From Pumilibacter muris (GTDB lineage Bacteria > Bacillota > Clostridia > Christensenellales > Pumilibacteraceae): a stretch of DNA of 64,000 nucleotides. Below the pieces are notes generated by a model. It was not told the origin of the DNA. It saw only the letters and a list, made by a program, of their open reading frames with translations, and did no database searches. Location: positions 1 to 64,000 of the forward strand of contig NZ_CALPCN010000006.1 in the NCBI RefSeq assembly GCF_943193045.1, given 5' to 3'. Every line of letters begins with the position of its first letter. Position 1 is the stretch's first letter. Made by a program: the position numbers and the translations under genes. Below, piece after piece: positions 47,228-56,484 of the stretch.

Positions 47228-47304
47228 AATTTTCCGAATTTTTATAATGCTTCAATCTGTTATAATATTTGCGCTCTTTCCATATCAAACGGAACGCTTT
47301 TTAC

Positions 47305-47333
47305 TTGACAAAATATTGCTTTTATGATATATT
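47305..47333 (+). promoter_or_regulatory. BREX operon promoter
   Basis: -35 TTGACA (47305-47310), 17 bases, -10 TATATT (47328-47333), about 30 bases before the brxA start. No other convincing promoter is seen before pglZ, so the operon is probably read from here. Confidence 0.7.
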
Positions 47334-47361
47334 CTAATGTGCATTATGGAGGCAAATTAGG

Positions 47362-47964
47362 TTGAATAAAAAAATATATTCATCGTCGATAAAAAAAACA
47401 CCGTTCAAGTATTCTATTTCAAAAAAGATTGCTAAGCTAATGATTGATGGCAAAGGACGGCAGGAAGTTTTTGATGAGTGCTACGTGCGCAATTATATAG
47501 AGGTTGAATCTATTGACCGTCGTAAAGAAATATCAAATGTTATATACTCACGTTTGATTAATATTGATGAGTTCCTCTTAAAGCAGTTTTATGAAGGCGA
47601 TGTTGAAACTTCTAAGTTTATCTTGGTATATGCAATAGCAAAAAGCGATATGTTGTTTTTTGACTTTATGTTTGAAATTTATCGCGAAGCTCTTGTGGGA
47701 AATAAGGACTATATTTCGATTGATGATTTTGATAATTTTTTTGCGGCCAAGAAGGAGACCGATTTAATAGTGGCTTCATGGGGACACTATACGATGATTC
47801 AACTGGCAAAGGGATACAGAAATATTCTTGTTGATTCTGGCATGGGAGAACGAGACAAGAGAAATATAAAAGCGATAAAACTAATGATACATCCTGCTGT
47901 GCAAGATTATATTAGGCAAATCGGTGATGCGGAATATTTAAAAGCGTTATTGGGAGAGTGTTGA
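47362..47964 (+). CDS. brxA: BREX protein BrxA (DUF1819)
   Basis: A 200-residue protein with a TTG start after GGAGG (47348-47352). Length, position and content (FKYSISKKIAKLMIDGKGRQ, MIHPAVQDYIRQIGD) fit BrxA, a small DNA-binding protein that opens type 1 BREX operons. It is one base from brxB. BrxA is needed for defence in some systems; its exact task is not settled. Confidence 0.88.
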   Translation: MNKKIYSSSIKKTPFKYSISKKIAKLMIDGKGRQEVFDECYVRNYIEVESIDRRKEISNVIYSRLINIDEFLLKQFYEGDVETSKFILVYAIAKSDMLFFDFMFEIYREALVGNKDYISIDDFDNFFAAKKETDLIVASWGHYTMIQLAKGYRNILVDSGMGERDKRNIKAIKLMIHPAVQDYIRQIGDAEYLKALLGEC

Positions 47965-47965
47965 A

Positions 47966-48571
47966 ATGGCTGAGAGAAGCTTGAATGAAAGATTTATAGA
48001 ACTAGAAGATAGACTGATAAGTGTTGAGGCCTTGACGCGCTATGGTACGGCTAACGACTTGAAGTTTTACATATTTGATTATAACCCCAAAGATGAACTC
48101 ATTGTCCGTAAAGAAGTCAAAAAGATTATCGAGCGCAATTCCGACATAATAGAGTTTGATCTTTATGAGATGATGCTGCGGATAATCGAAGACGAGGGGT
48201 ATATGGAAGACATTCTCCGCATGGAGCAAGAGTATGACAGAAACTTGCTTTTGTCCGAAATATTCCAACCACTGTTATCGGTAGAGGAAGAAGATAATAG
48301 ATTGCTGGAAATGTTTAAAGAACGGGCGGAAGATACCGGGAACAAGATTGTTCTTATAACCGGAGTTGGTAAAGCCTATCCAATTATTCGAAGTCATACG
48401 ATATTAAACAATTTACAAAGTGTGTTTAGGCGCAATCCAGTGGTAATGATTTATCCGGGAAGGTATGAAATAAAAAACTCAATGACTCTAAGGCTTTTTG
48501 AACGACTTGATGACGATAACTATTACAGAGCATTCCCATTGGTAGAAAGGAGAATAGGAAATGATTATTAA
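47966..48571 (+). CDS. brxB: BREX protein BrxB (DUF1788)
   Basis: A 201-residue protein. LNERFIELEDRL at the start, ITGVGKAYPIIRSHTILNNL and VVMIYPGRYE near the end are typical of DUF1788. BrxB is essential for BREX restriction and methylation and is thought to bridge BrxC and PglZ. It overlaps the brxC start by 11 bases. Confidence 0.9.
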   Translation: MAERSLNERFIELEDRLISVEALTRYGTANDLKFYIFDYNPKDELIVRKEVKKIIERNSDIIEFDLYEMMLRIIEDEGYMEDILRMEQEYDRNLLLSEIFQPLLSVEEEDNRLLEMFKERAEDTGNKIVLITGVGKAYPIIRSHTILNNLQSVFRRNPVVMIYPGRYEIKNSMTLRLFERLDDDNYYRAFPLVERRIGNDY

Positions 48572-51500
48572 AGATCTATTTAAAAAAGAAATAGATAGAA
48601 GCATTCAAGGTGTTGTGACTATCGGCAATGAGGATGAGGAGCAAAAATGGCAGGAGCTTGAAGAGTATGTTTGTACTGACGAGATTACAAGGTCATTTCG
48701 CACTTTTTTTCGTAAGTATAGAGAATCCATAGCAGTACCGACGGAAAAAATCGGTGTTTGGATTACGGGTTTCTTTGGCTCCGGCAAATCACACTTTTTG
48801 AAAATACTTGGTTATATTCTTGAAAACGAAGTGGTTGCGGGGTGTGAAGCTGTAAAGTATTTTGAGGAAAAAATACAAGACCAAATGGTTCTTGCCGATA
48901 TTAAGCAATGCGCCAAGGTCAGCAACAAAGTTGTTCTTTTTAACATAGACTCCAAGGCGAAGTCGGATTCCAAAAATCGTTCGCAAGCGATTATGGATAT
49001 TATGTTGCGCGCATTTAATGAGTCGGTTGGATATTGCGGTTCTTCTCCGTGGGTTGCCGATATGGAAAGAACATTAGAGGGCGAAGGGCTACTGGATGCT
49101 TTTGTAAGTAAATTCGAAGAATTGTCGGGAAGGAACTGGGTTCAGACAAGAGCCAAAGCGCTCCTTAATCGTGATTATATTATTAAAGCCCTTGTTGCGG
49201 TTCGCGGTATGAGTGAGGGAAGCGCAAAGGATTTTGTGGAAGACCAAACAAGAAATTATACTAATTCAACTGAAGACTTTGCCAAAATTGTCAATGACTA
49301 TTGTAAGAAGAACAAAACGCGAGTTGTGTTCCTTATGGATGAAGTCGGACAATTCATCGGCACAAACGGTGAGTTAATGCTCAACCTTCAAACTTGTGTG
49401 GAAGACTTGGGCAAATATTGCCGTGGACAGGCGTGGGTAGTCGTGACCTCGCAACAAGAGCTGAAAGCTATGATCGAGAGCACGAAGGCAAAGCAAAACG
49501 ATTTTTCCAAAATACAGGGTCGTTTTGATACGCGACTTTTGTTGAGTGGCGCAAATGCCGACGAAGTAATAAAGAAAAGAATATTGGCAAAAAAAGATAT
49601 CGCTGTCACGCCTCTAAAAACGCTTTACGAGACTAATGCAAGCAAGATATCCAATCTTATACTCTTCGAGGGTAGACCGACATGGAGCGGATATGCGGGC
49701 GCAGAAGAGTTCAAAGACGTATATCCGTTTGTCTCGTATCAATTTGAATTGTTGCAAAAAGTATTTGAGTCGATACGCGAGCACGGTATGAGCGAGGGTA
49801 AACATCTTTCGCAAAATGAACGTTCTTTGCTGAGTGCTTTTCAGGAATCTGCAAAAAAGGTTGCAAGTTTGGAAACTGGCATTTTGGTACCCTTTGACAG
49901 CTTCTATCAAACTATAGAGCAGTTTATCGATTACGACGTAAAAACTGTTTTTTCTAATGCGGAACGCCGTGCCAGTCTTGACGCTTTTGCAATCAGAGTT
50001 TTGCGTGTTCTGTTTATGATAAAGCATGTAAAGGAAATGCCGGCGACTATCAACAGACTTGCTACTTTGATGGTGGAAAACGTAAACGAAGATAAGGTGG
50101 CGTTAAAAAATCGTATTTATGATGCATTGAGATTACTAGAAGAAGAAACGCTTATACAGCGTAATGGCGAGTTTTATGACTTCTTGACGAATGCTGAACA
50201 GGACGTTAATAAGCAAATAAATAATGTGCCGCATAACGAGGGGGACGTTCAAAGAAGTATACTCGACATCGTTTACGATCGAGTACTTGATAACAACAAA
50301 TTGCGCTACGAAAATCGTTATGATTTTTCCTTGAACCGTTTGGTGGATCAGGAATCTAAGGGTTCATTTAGCCAAGACAGCATTACCATAAAAATATTCA
50401 CAAATTTTTCGGATTTACATGACGAAACAACCTTTGCCGCCGAATCCGCACGGATGAATGCCGTAGTTGTAGATATGACGGAGGGTACGTATATCGATGA
50501 ATTGATTCGAGCGAATAAAATAAATATATTCAAACGCAACAACAGTGCATCGATGTCGGCATCCATGACTGAGATAATGAGCAAAAAGGCTGCCGAATAT
50601 TCCGAGAGAATGAAGCGCGCCGAGGATATTATAAAACAGGTGCTTAGAACTGCGCCTATATATTTGAACGGAACCAAGCTTGATATTAAAGAAAAAGACG
50701 GAAGAGATAGGCTTACGGATGCGTTGAAAGAAATGGTAAAACAGGATTACTATAAATTAGGTCTTGTTTCTTACTTCTATAGCGATCAGCGTGCGGTTTT
50801 GGAAGTTTTGGATGAAAATACAGAATCAATGCTGGGCGGAGATATTACGCATGATGCAAACATTGCCGCTTATACCGAAATTTTTGAAAAGATTAAAAAC
50901 GATAAAACCGTAGGCAGAAAAGTTACAGTAAAGGGGCTTATTGACTTCTTCTCGAAAAAGCCTTACGGCTGGCGGGAATTAGACGTTCTTGGCATGATTG
51001 CAACTCTTTGGAAAAAGAATAGTTTGCAAATTGTGATACATGAGAATGTTGTCGACGGAAGTAATCGTACATTCAAGAATGATTTTTCGCGTAAGAATGC
51101 TCTTGATACAATGGTCATACGCATCCAAGAAAAGATAGACGATGCCATTCTTTATCAAGTAAAGAGAATAATGCTTGATACTTACGACGAAAACTTGCCT
51201 AACGATGAAAATAAGTTGAAAGACGGAGTGAGAAGCTTTTTTGAGCGCAAACGAGAGTTCCTCTCTAATCTCAAAGTGAAGTATGGGGCGGAATATGCCG
51301 GTAGCAGAGTTGCCGCGGAAATATTCCGTGATTTCGAGGCAATTCTTCGCTCAACGGACGCATTGACAGTGTTCAATGAAATTATTTCACGTAAGGATAG
51401 TTTGCTTGAGCATTCCGAAGAATTGGAACAGTTGGAGAGCTTCTATAAAGACGGGAGCAATCAACAGCAAAACTATAAAGATGCTAAGCAAATCATTGAA

Positions 51501-52097
51501 TGGTATCATGACAATTATATGCTGAATGATTTGTCAGGGCTTTCCGATGTGATTGAAAAAATTAATGGAATAATTTCGCTTGAAATGCCGTTTTCATGTA
51601 TGCCCGAGCTTGCAAGTCTTGTGTTCCAAGCACGCGATATTAGGGACGCTATTCTAAAAGATAAATGTGATAGAACGAAAAAGAGCCTTGAAAAAGACCG
51701 TGATGCTATAAACAAAGAATTGCGCGAGGCGCTCGAACTCGAACTTACTGCCGAGCAAAAGCAGAGAATAAAATCCAAAGCCGAAGACCTGAATGCGACG
51801 TATGACTCTTGGCTGGGGAGTTTGCTTCCCACCACAATGAATATGGAAGCCTACATAACTTCGAGTCAAAGTTCGCTTTCCGGATTTAAAGAATTTATCG
51901 CAAGAGTTATTATGGAAAAAAGCGCAGGGACGGAGCAGCCGAGGACTGCACGTAGTAAGCGCGTAAAAGTAATAGATTGTGTGCCTGTGGCGAATAAAAG
52001 AGTGAGGACAAAAGAAGATATCGAAAAGGTTGTAGCCGCTATTCGCGAAAGATTGATTTCCGAACTCGGGGATAACGACGAAATTAGCCTCGATTGA
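48561..52097 (+). CDS. brxC: BREX ATPase BrxC (PglY-like)
   Basis: A 1178-residue P-loop ATPase. Walker A ITGFFGSGKSHFLK is near residue 67-78 and Walker B VVFLMDEVGQFIG near 255. The very large size with long helical C-terminal regions (KSLEKDRDAINKELRE) is typical of BrxC. It starts inside brxB (AAGGAG site) and stops 11 bases before pglX. BrxC is required for both phage exclusion and host DNA methylation. Confidence 0.94.
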   Translation: MIIKDLFKKEIDRSIQGVVTIGNEDEEQKWQELEEYVCTDEITRSFRTFFRKYRESIAVPTEKIGVWITGFFGSGKSHFLKILGYILENEVVAGCEAVKYFEEKIQDQMVLADIKQCAKVSNKVVLFNIDSKAKSDSKNRSQAIMDIMLRAFNESVGYCGSSPWVADMERTLEGEGLLDAFVSKFEELSGRNWVQTRAKALLNRDYIIKALVAVRGMSEGSAKDFVEDQTRNYTNSTEDFAKIVNDYCKKNKTRVVFLMDEVGQFIGTNGELMLNLQTCVEDLGKYCRGQAWVVVTSQQELKAMIESTKAKQNDFSKIQGRFDTRLLLSGANADEVIKKRILAKKDIAVTPLKTLYETNASKISNLILFEGRPTWSGYAGAEEFKDVYPFVSYQFELLQKVFESIREHGMSEGKHLSQNERSLLSAFQESAKKVASLETGILVPFDSFYQTIEQFIDYDVKTVFSNAERRASLDAFAIRVLRVLFMIKHVKEMPATINRLATLMVENVNEDKVALKNRIYDALRLLEEETLIQRNGEFYDFLTNAEQDVNKQINNVPHNEGDVQRSILDIVYDRVLDNNKLRYENRYDFSLNRLVDQESKGSFSQDSITIKIFTNFSDLHDETTFAAESARMNAVVVDMTEGTYIDELIRANKINIFKRNNSASMSASMTEIMSKKAAEYSERMKRAEDIIKQVLRTAPIYLNGTKLDIKEKDGRDRLTDALKEMVKQDYYKLGLVSYFYSDQRAVLEVLDENTESMLGGDITHDANIAAYTEIFEKIKNDKTVGRKVTVKGLIDFFSKKPYGWRELDVLGMIATLWKKNSLQIVIHENVVDGSNRTFKNDFSRKNALDTMVIRIQEKIDDAILYQVKRIMLDTYDENLPNDENKLKDGVRSFFERKREFLSNLKVKYGAEYAGSRVAAEIFRDFEAILRSTDALTVFNEIISRKDSLLEHSEELEQLESFYKDGSNQQQNYKDAKQIIEWYHDNYMLNDLSGLSDVIEKINGIISLEMPFSCMPELASLVFQARDIRDAILKDKCDRTKKSLEKDRDAINKELREALELELTAEQKQRIKSKAEDLNATYDSWLGSLLPTTMNMEAYITSSQSSLSGFKEFIARVIMEKSAGTEQPRTARSKRVKVIDCVPVANKRVRTKEDIEKVVAAIRERLISELGDNDEISLD

Positions 52098-52108
52098 TAG
52101 GAGTGTTT

Positions 52109-53989
52109 ATGGATAAAAGGGCATTACAGTTTTATGCGGCATGGGCAAAGGAGAATCTCGAAAAACAAGTAGAGGTATCATTGAAAGCCATAGGCATAAA
52201 CAGTGATAAGGATATTAAGGAATCTAAAGTCGTCGGTGATTATACTGTAATTGCGGGGGATCCTACGTCATATTCCAAAGAGTTGTACAGCAAACGGCAA
52301 ACGATAATCGAGCTTATTAAAAACGTCGGATATAATGCCACGATAGAGGAGTTTGCTTATACATGGTTTAACCGTTTTGTGGCATTACGTTTTATGGAAG
52401 TTCATGACTTTTTACCACATGGTTTTCGCGTACTTTCTTCGCGTGACGGTAGTATCGAACCTGAGATATTGAAAAATATTTCGTTCCTAAAAGATGAACT
52501 CAAGCTGGATTTATCACTTTGCGAGACGCTGAAAGGGAATGGCATAGAAGAATTGTATCGCTACGTACTGTTCCGTCAGTGCAAAGCATTGGCTGGGATT
52601 TTGCCGATGCTTTTTGAGGCAGATAACGATTGTTTGGAATTGTTATTGCCTAAAACGCTTTTACTTGGAGATACTGTTTTAACAAAATTAGTTGCACTTA
52701 GTGAGGAAATATTTCTCGAAGACGTGGAGATTATAGGGTGGTTGTATCAATTCTACAATTCCGCAAAAAAGGATGCCGTATATAAAGAAAAGAAAACGAT
52801 TACCAAAGATACGCTTCCTGCCGTTACGCAATTATTTACACCGGACTGGATTGTGCGCTATATGGCAGAAAATTCGGTGGGCAGATTGTGGCTTGAAAGT
52901 TATCCCGAGTCTGCTTTGCGTGGCGAGATGAAATATTATGTACCCAATCCCGAGCAAGCGGAAGAAGTGCAACGCAAAATCGATGCGATTAAATACAGTA
53001 ACGTAAATCCGGAAGATATACAGATTATTGAGCCTTGTTGTGGGTCCGGACACATACTCGTATATGTGTTCGATTTGCTTTGCAAAATGTACGAAGAAAA
53101 AGGATATCAGCGTCGAGATATTCCCAGCTTGATTTTGAAAAATAATCTATATGGACTTGATATTGACAAGCGAGCGGCTCAGCTTGCCGCGTTCTCGCTT
53201 GTGATGAGAGCGCGTAGTATCAACAACCGCTTTTTCCACGAGAATTACTACGTTAAACCGCAGGTGTATGAAATCTACGATTCGCGTGCGTTGTTTGCTA
53301 TTGGATATAAGCAACTATTGGAAGACACTAAATTACTTTCGCATGATGCGGTTGACGATATTGTATATTTGGCAGATACTTTCCGATACGCCAAAACCAT
53401 TGGTTCGCTTATAAAAGTAAAACAGCTCGATTGGGAAAGAATAGTGCAAACAATTGATATCCTTGAAAATAAATTTGTATATAACGTATTTAACGTAGCA
53501 TTATCCACAGTGGGAATAAGTCTTATTAAAAAACTTGTAATGCAGGCAAAGATTCTATCCTCAAAGTACGATATAATGATTACCAACCCACCGTATATCG
53601 GGATATCGACTATGGAATCGCAAGTAAAAGACTATGCGGTAGCTTTTTATCCGAATAGCAAAACGGATATGTTTGCTATGTTTATGGAAACGGAATTTTT
53701 GAAACCTAATGGATTCTTGGCTATGATAAATATGCATAGTTGGATGTTCCTTTCCAGTTATGAAAGTTTACGTAAAAACTTATTGCGCACAAAAGAGATA
53801 ATTACTATGGCGCACCTCGGAGCGCGAGCATTTGAATCCATCGGCGGCGAAGTAGTGCAAACCACTACGTTTGTATTACGCAACGGAAACTTCGGTGGCA
53901 ACGGCGTGTATTTCCGGTTAGTAGACAGTAGCGATAAGGAACAAGCGTTCCTTTCAAATCTTACCTCGCGGGGGGGGGACGCTTCGTAA
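52109..53989 (+). CDS. pglX: BREX methyltransferase PglX, N-terminal methyltransferase module
   Basis: 626 residues in the present frame. ATG 52109 is used because TAGGAG is just upstream. SAM-binding IEPCCGSGH is near residue 307 and the N6-adenine motif TNPPYIG near 492, so the catalytic domain is complete. The frame ends at TAA 53987 right after nine G (53970-53978), giving the tail SRGGDAS. Full PglX proteins are about 1200 residues with target-recognition and C-terminal domains, which here are separate downstream. With ten or seven G the frame continues (SRGGGRFVISAAMF) into the next segment, giving an 864-residue fusion. Eight or nine G stop it. Confidence 0.93.
   Translation: MDKRALQFYAAWAKENLEKQVEVSLKAIGINSDKDIKESKVVGDYTVIAGDPTSYSKELYSKRQTIIELIKNVGYNATIEEFAYTWFNRFVALRFMEVHDFLPHGFRVLSSRDGSIEPEILKNISFLKDELKLDLSLCETLKGNGIEELYRYVLFRQCKALAGILPMLFEADNDCLELLLPKTLLLGDTVLTKLVALSEEIFLEDVEIIGWLYQFYNSAKKDAVYKEKKTITKDTLPAVTQLFTPDWIVRYMAENSVGRLWLESYPESALRGEMKYYVPNPEQAEEVQRKIDAIKYSNVNPEDIQIIEPCCGSGHILVYVFDLLCKMYEEKGYQRRDIPSLILKNNLYGLDIDKRAAQLAAFSLVMRARSINNRFFHENYYVKPQVYEIYDSRALFAIGYKQLLEDTKLLSHDAVDDIVYLADTFRYAKTIGSLIKVKQLDWERIVQTIDILENKFVYNVFNVALSTVGISLIKKLVMQAKILSSKYDIMITNPPYIGISTMESQVKDYAVAFYPNSKTDMFAMFMETEFLKPNGFLAMINMHSWMFLSSYESLRKNLLRTKEIITMAHLGARAFESIGGEVVQTTTFVLRNGNFGGNGVYFRLVDSSDKEQAFLSNLTSRGGDAS
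53970..53978 (+). repeat. G9 homopolymer switch inside pglX
   Basis: Nine consecutive G within the coding sequence, flanked by TCGC and ACGC. The upstream methyltransferase frame and the downstream recognition-segment frame differ by one base here; both are open up to the tract. A change to ten or seven G restores a single frame. Confidence 0.88.
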
Positions 53990-54000
53990 TTAGTGCGGCA

Positions 54001-54702
54001 ATGTTCGCCGCAATTCCGGGTAATATAGTGGCTTACTGGATAAGTATGGCTCTTAGAAATGCTTTTGTAGATGGAATACAGTTGCGTGAGATAGGGGCCC
54101 CGAGAGTTGGATTGCAAACGAGTGATAATAACCGTTTTTTACGATTGTGGCATGAAGTTTCCGTGACTGATAGCAATTTCAGTGCAACTGATTGCATCAA
54201 TGCATTTGCCTCAGGAAAAAAATGGTATCCGCATAATAAAGGTGGCATTTATAGAAAATGGTATGGAAATTTAGACTATGTAATTAACTATCAAAATAAT
54301 GGCCAACTTTTGAGTGAGACAGAAGGCGCAGCTGTTATTCCTGATAGGTTGGTTTTTCAGGAAGCAATAACTTATTCAAGACTTTGCTCTGGCAACATAT
54401 CTTTTAGATTACAACCTAATGGTTGTACATTTGATTCGGCAAGCGTAAATGCATTTGTGGATGAATATCAGCAAAAGTATGTGTTAGCTTTTCTTAATAC
54501 AAATGTGGCGGGAACAATGGTAAAAATAATTTCCCCCACAATAAACACTCAGCCTGGCGACATAGCAAAACTTCCTATTCTTTTCAGTGCCGAAAGAAAA
54601 GAAATCGTTGATAACTTATCGGTAGAAAATATTTCTATAACAAAACAAGACTGGATCGCATTTGAAACATCTTGGGATTTCAAAAAGCATCCATTAATTT
54701 AA
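54001..54702 (+). CDS. PglX target-recognition segment 1 (out of frame in this sequence)
   Basis: 233 residues from the first ATG, but the frame is open from the G-tract onward (GGGRFVISAAMFAAIPGN). The segment has the PglX recognition-domain signature: IPGNIVAYWIS, NRFLRLWHEV, NKGGIYRKWYGN, ending FETSWDFKKHPLI then a stop. No ribosome site precedes ATG 54001, so it is probably translated only as a fusion with the methyltransferase. Its end coincides with a module boundary: in full PglX the sequence continues with the domain found at 57651. It shares a scaffold with segment 2 but differs in the middle, as expected for different DNA targets. Confidence 0.85.
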   Translation: MFAAIPGNIVAYWISMALRNAFVDGIQLREIGAPRVGLQTSDNNRFLRLWHEVSVTDSNFSATDCINAFASGKKWYPHNKGGIYRKWYGNLDYVINYQNNGQLLSETEGAAVIPDRLVFQEAITYSRLCSGNISFRLQPNGCTFDSASVNAFVDEYQQKYVLAFLNTNVAGTMVKIISPTINTQPGDIAKLPILFSAERKEIVDNLSVENISITKQDWIAFETSWDFKKHPLI

Positions 54703-54738
54703 CGGCAGGAAGATATCTTCCTGTAATCAGGAGGATAT

Positions 54739-55494
54739 ATGAATACTGCAACTGTAGAAAACAAAACCATGTACACAATAAACGCGCAGAATTTTTTTAA
54801 AATCCCAGGTAGCCCGATAGCATATTGGGTAAGCAAAAATGTATTAAATGCCTATAGGAACGAGAATTTGGATGTTGTGGCGCAACCGAGGCATGGCTTG
54901 GCCACTTCTGACAATGCAAGATTTTTAAGACTGTGGCATGAGGTAAATTTGTGTAAAGTTAGTTTAAATTCAAATGCCGATGTAACAAAAAAATGGTTTC
55001 CAATGAATAAAGGCGGAGAGTTTCGAAAGTGGTATGGAAATAATGATTGGATTATTAATTATGAAAATGACGGTAAAGAATTAAAAGATTTTGCAATCAC
55101 CATCTATAAGTGCTCAAGCCGCACCATTCAAAACACGCAATTTTATTTTAAAAAAGGGTTAACGTGGTCGGCACTTACATCAGGAGGTTTTTCCGTTAGA
55201 TTTACTGCGGGAGGAGCGTTATTTGGCTCGGGTGGATATTGTGCATTTGCCGATGACGAAAAATTGTTTTATATACTTGCGCTAATGAATAATAAAGTAA
55301 ACAACATTTTTGTTTCTATTGTGTCACCAACATTAAACTACGAAGTTGGACATATAAAAACAATTCCAGTTATTTATGATGAAAGCAGGCTGAAAGATGT
55401 GGATTATATTGTCGAGGATAACATACAAAAAACAAAAACAGATTGGGATTCTTTTGAGACCTCATGGGAATTCAAAAAGCATCCGTTAATTTAG
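54739..55494 (+). CDS. PglX target-recognition segment 2 (free-standing)
   Basis: 251 residues with its own strong AGGAGG site. Shares landmarks with segment 1 (KIPGSPIAYWVSKN, ARFLRLWHEV, NKGGEFRKWYGN, ending FETSWEFKKHPLI), but the central variable part differs. Its N-terminus aligns with the point where segment 1 joins the methyltransferase, so it is a complete interchangeable recognition module. It may act in trans with the methyltransferase and the separate C-terminal domain, or be a silent cassette for recombination. Confidence 0.85.
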   Translation: MNTATVENKTMYTINAQNFFKIPGSPIAYWVSKNVLNAYRNENLDVVAQPRHGLATSDNARFLRLWHEVNLCKVSLNSNADVTKKWFPMNKGGEFRKWYGNNDWIINYENDGKELKDFAITIYKCSSRTIQNTQFYFKKGLTWSALTSGGFSVRFTAGGALFGSGGYCAFADDEKLFYILALMNNKVNNIFVSIVSPTLNYEVGHIKTIPVIYDESRLKDVDYIVEDNIQKTKTDWDSFETSWEFKKHPLI

Positions 55495-55507
55495 AAGGAG
55501 AAATAAT

Positions 55508-56388
55508 ATGACATACAGCCAAATAGAAAGAATTGAAAATTTTATATCGCAAATAAAAACTCTTAAAACAGTGGCTGGGGAGATACTGATTATGAAATCG
55601 TTGGTGATGAATTCAAAGCGGAATTGGAAAAAGTTCATTTTATGATATCGTCAAGTGTTCCTGAATATAAACCGGAATGTATCAATTGGAATAGGGCGTA
55701 TGTTACTAATTCATATGGTAGTTACCCATACGGCTATTATAACTCGCAAGAAATTGACAGAATTGCCGATATAATGTTATCTTGCTTAAATGGGATTTTG
55801 AGTTCTATTCCCGAATATCCAATGATATGCAGTTTGAAAGAAGATATTGCCGAAGGAAAAGCTAATACAAAAAAGTCAAAAGTTTCGTACATAGTAAGAA
55901 TGAATGAAAAGTATTCTTCGATTCTATCATTTTCCAATGAGGTAAATGATCTGGTTAAGAGAGTTTCGTCGGGGCAAGATAGCGGAGGGCAAACACTCAT
56001 AGACTCTCTTTATCAAGGGGTGATAGAAAATCTTAAATTATATTTAAACGATATTTGTTCGGATAAGTCGAACAAGAGCGAAAAGGCATCTCCATTACAA
56101 ATAAATGTAAATCAAAATAACAACCAAACTGTCGCAATAGACATAAACATTGAAATAGAGAATTGTTACAAAGCACTTGATGATTGCGAATCAATTTCGG
56201 AAGGAGAGATTAGCGAAATTAAAAGTAAATTGGCCGAAATTGAGGGGTTGTTAAAAGAAGGCAAGGGTAAACGAAAACCTATTAGAGAACGCATTCAAGG
56301 CATATTGAAATGGTTAGCAAACAAAAGCGCCGAGGCGATGATTGCAGTATTGCCCACTCTAGTTACAATACTCACTCAAATTAAATGA
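55508..56388 (+). pseudogene. Unknown defence-associated gene with early frameshift
   Basis: ATG 55508 has a strong AAGGAG site and encodes MTYSQIERIENFISQIKT, but that frame stops at 55645. From about 55580 the -1 frame is open and coherent (WGDTDYEIVGDEF, then on to residue 254 of the frame read from TTG 55624, stop at 56388). One missing base near GGCTGGGGAG explains this. The body has an Asn/Gln-rich linker (NVNQNNNQTVAID), a helical segment (EISEIKSKLAEIEGLLKEG) and a hydrophobic C-terminal helix (AMIAVLPTLVTILTQ). I do not recognise the family; the layout of helix plus terminal hydrophobic segment is common in membrane-acting defence effectors. It lies between pglX modules and the TIR gene. 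Confidence 0.6.
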
Positions 56389-56484
56389 AAGGTATTAATA
56401 GATCTAATAATATTAATTCGGCGGATTTTTTCACAAATGATGAGATAGGATTAAAAGCACATCTTATAAAATAGGAGAAAGCCA

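Noticed and set aside
54739-55494. Calling segment 2 a type I restriction HsdS subunit
   Set aside because: Its motifs (IPGSPIAYW, RFLRLWHEV, FKKHPLI) match the PglX recognition part directly upstream, and no hsdM/hsdR genes are present.
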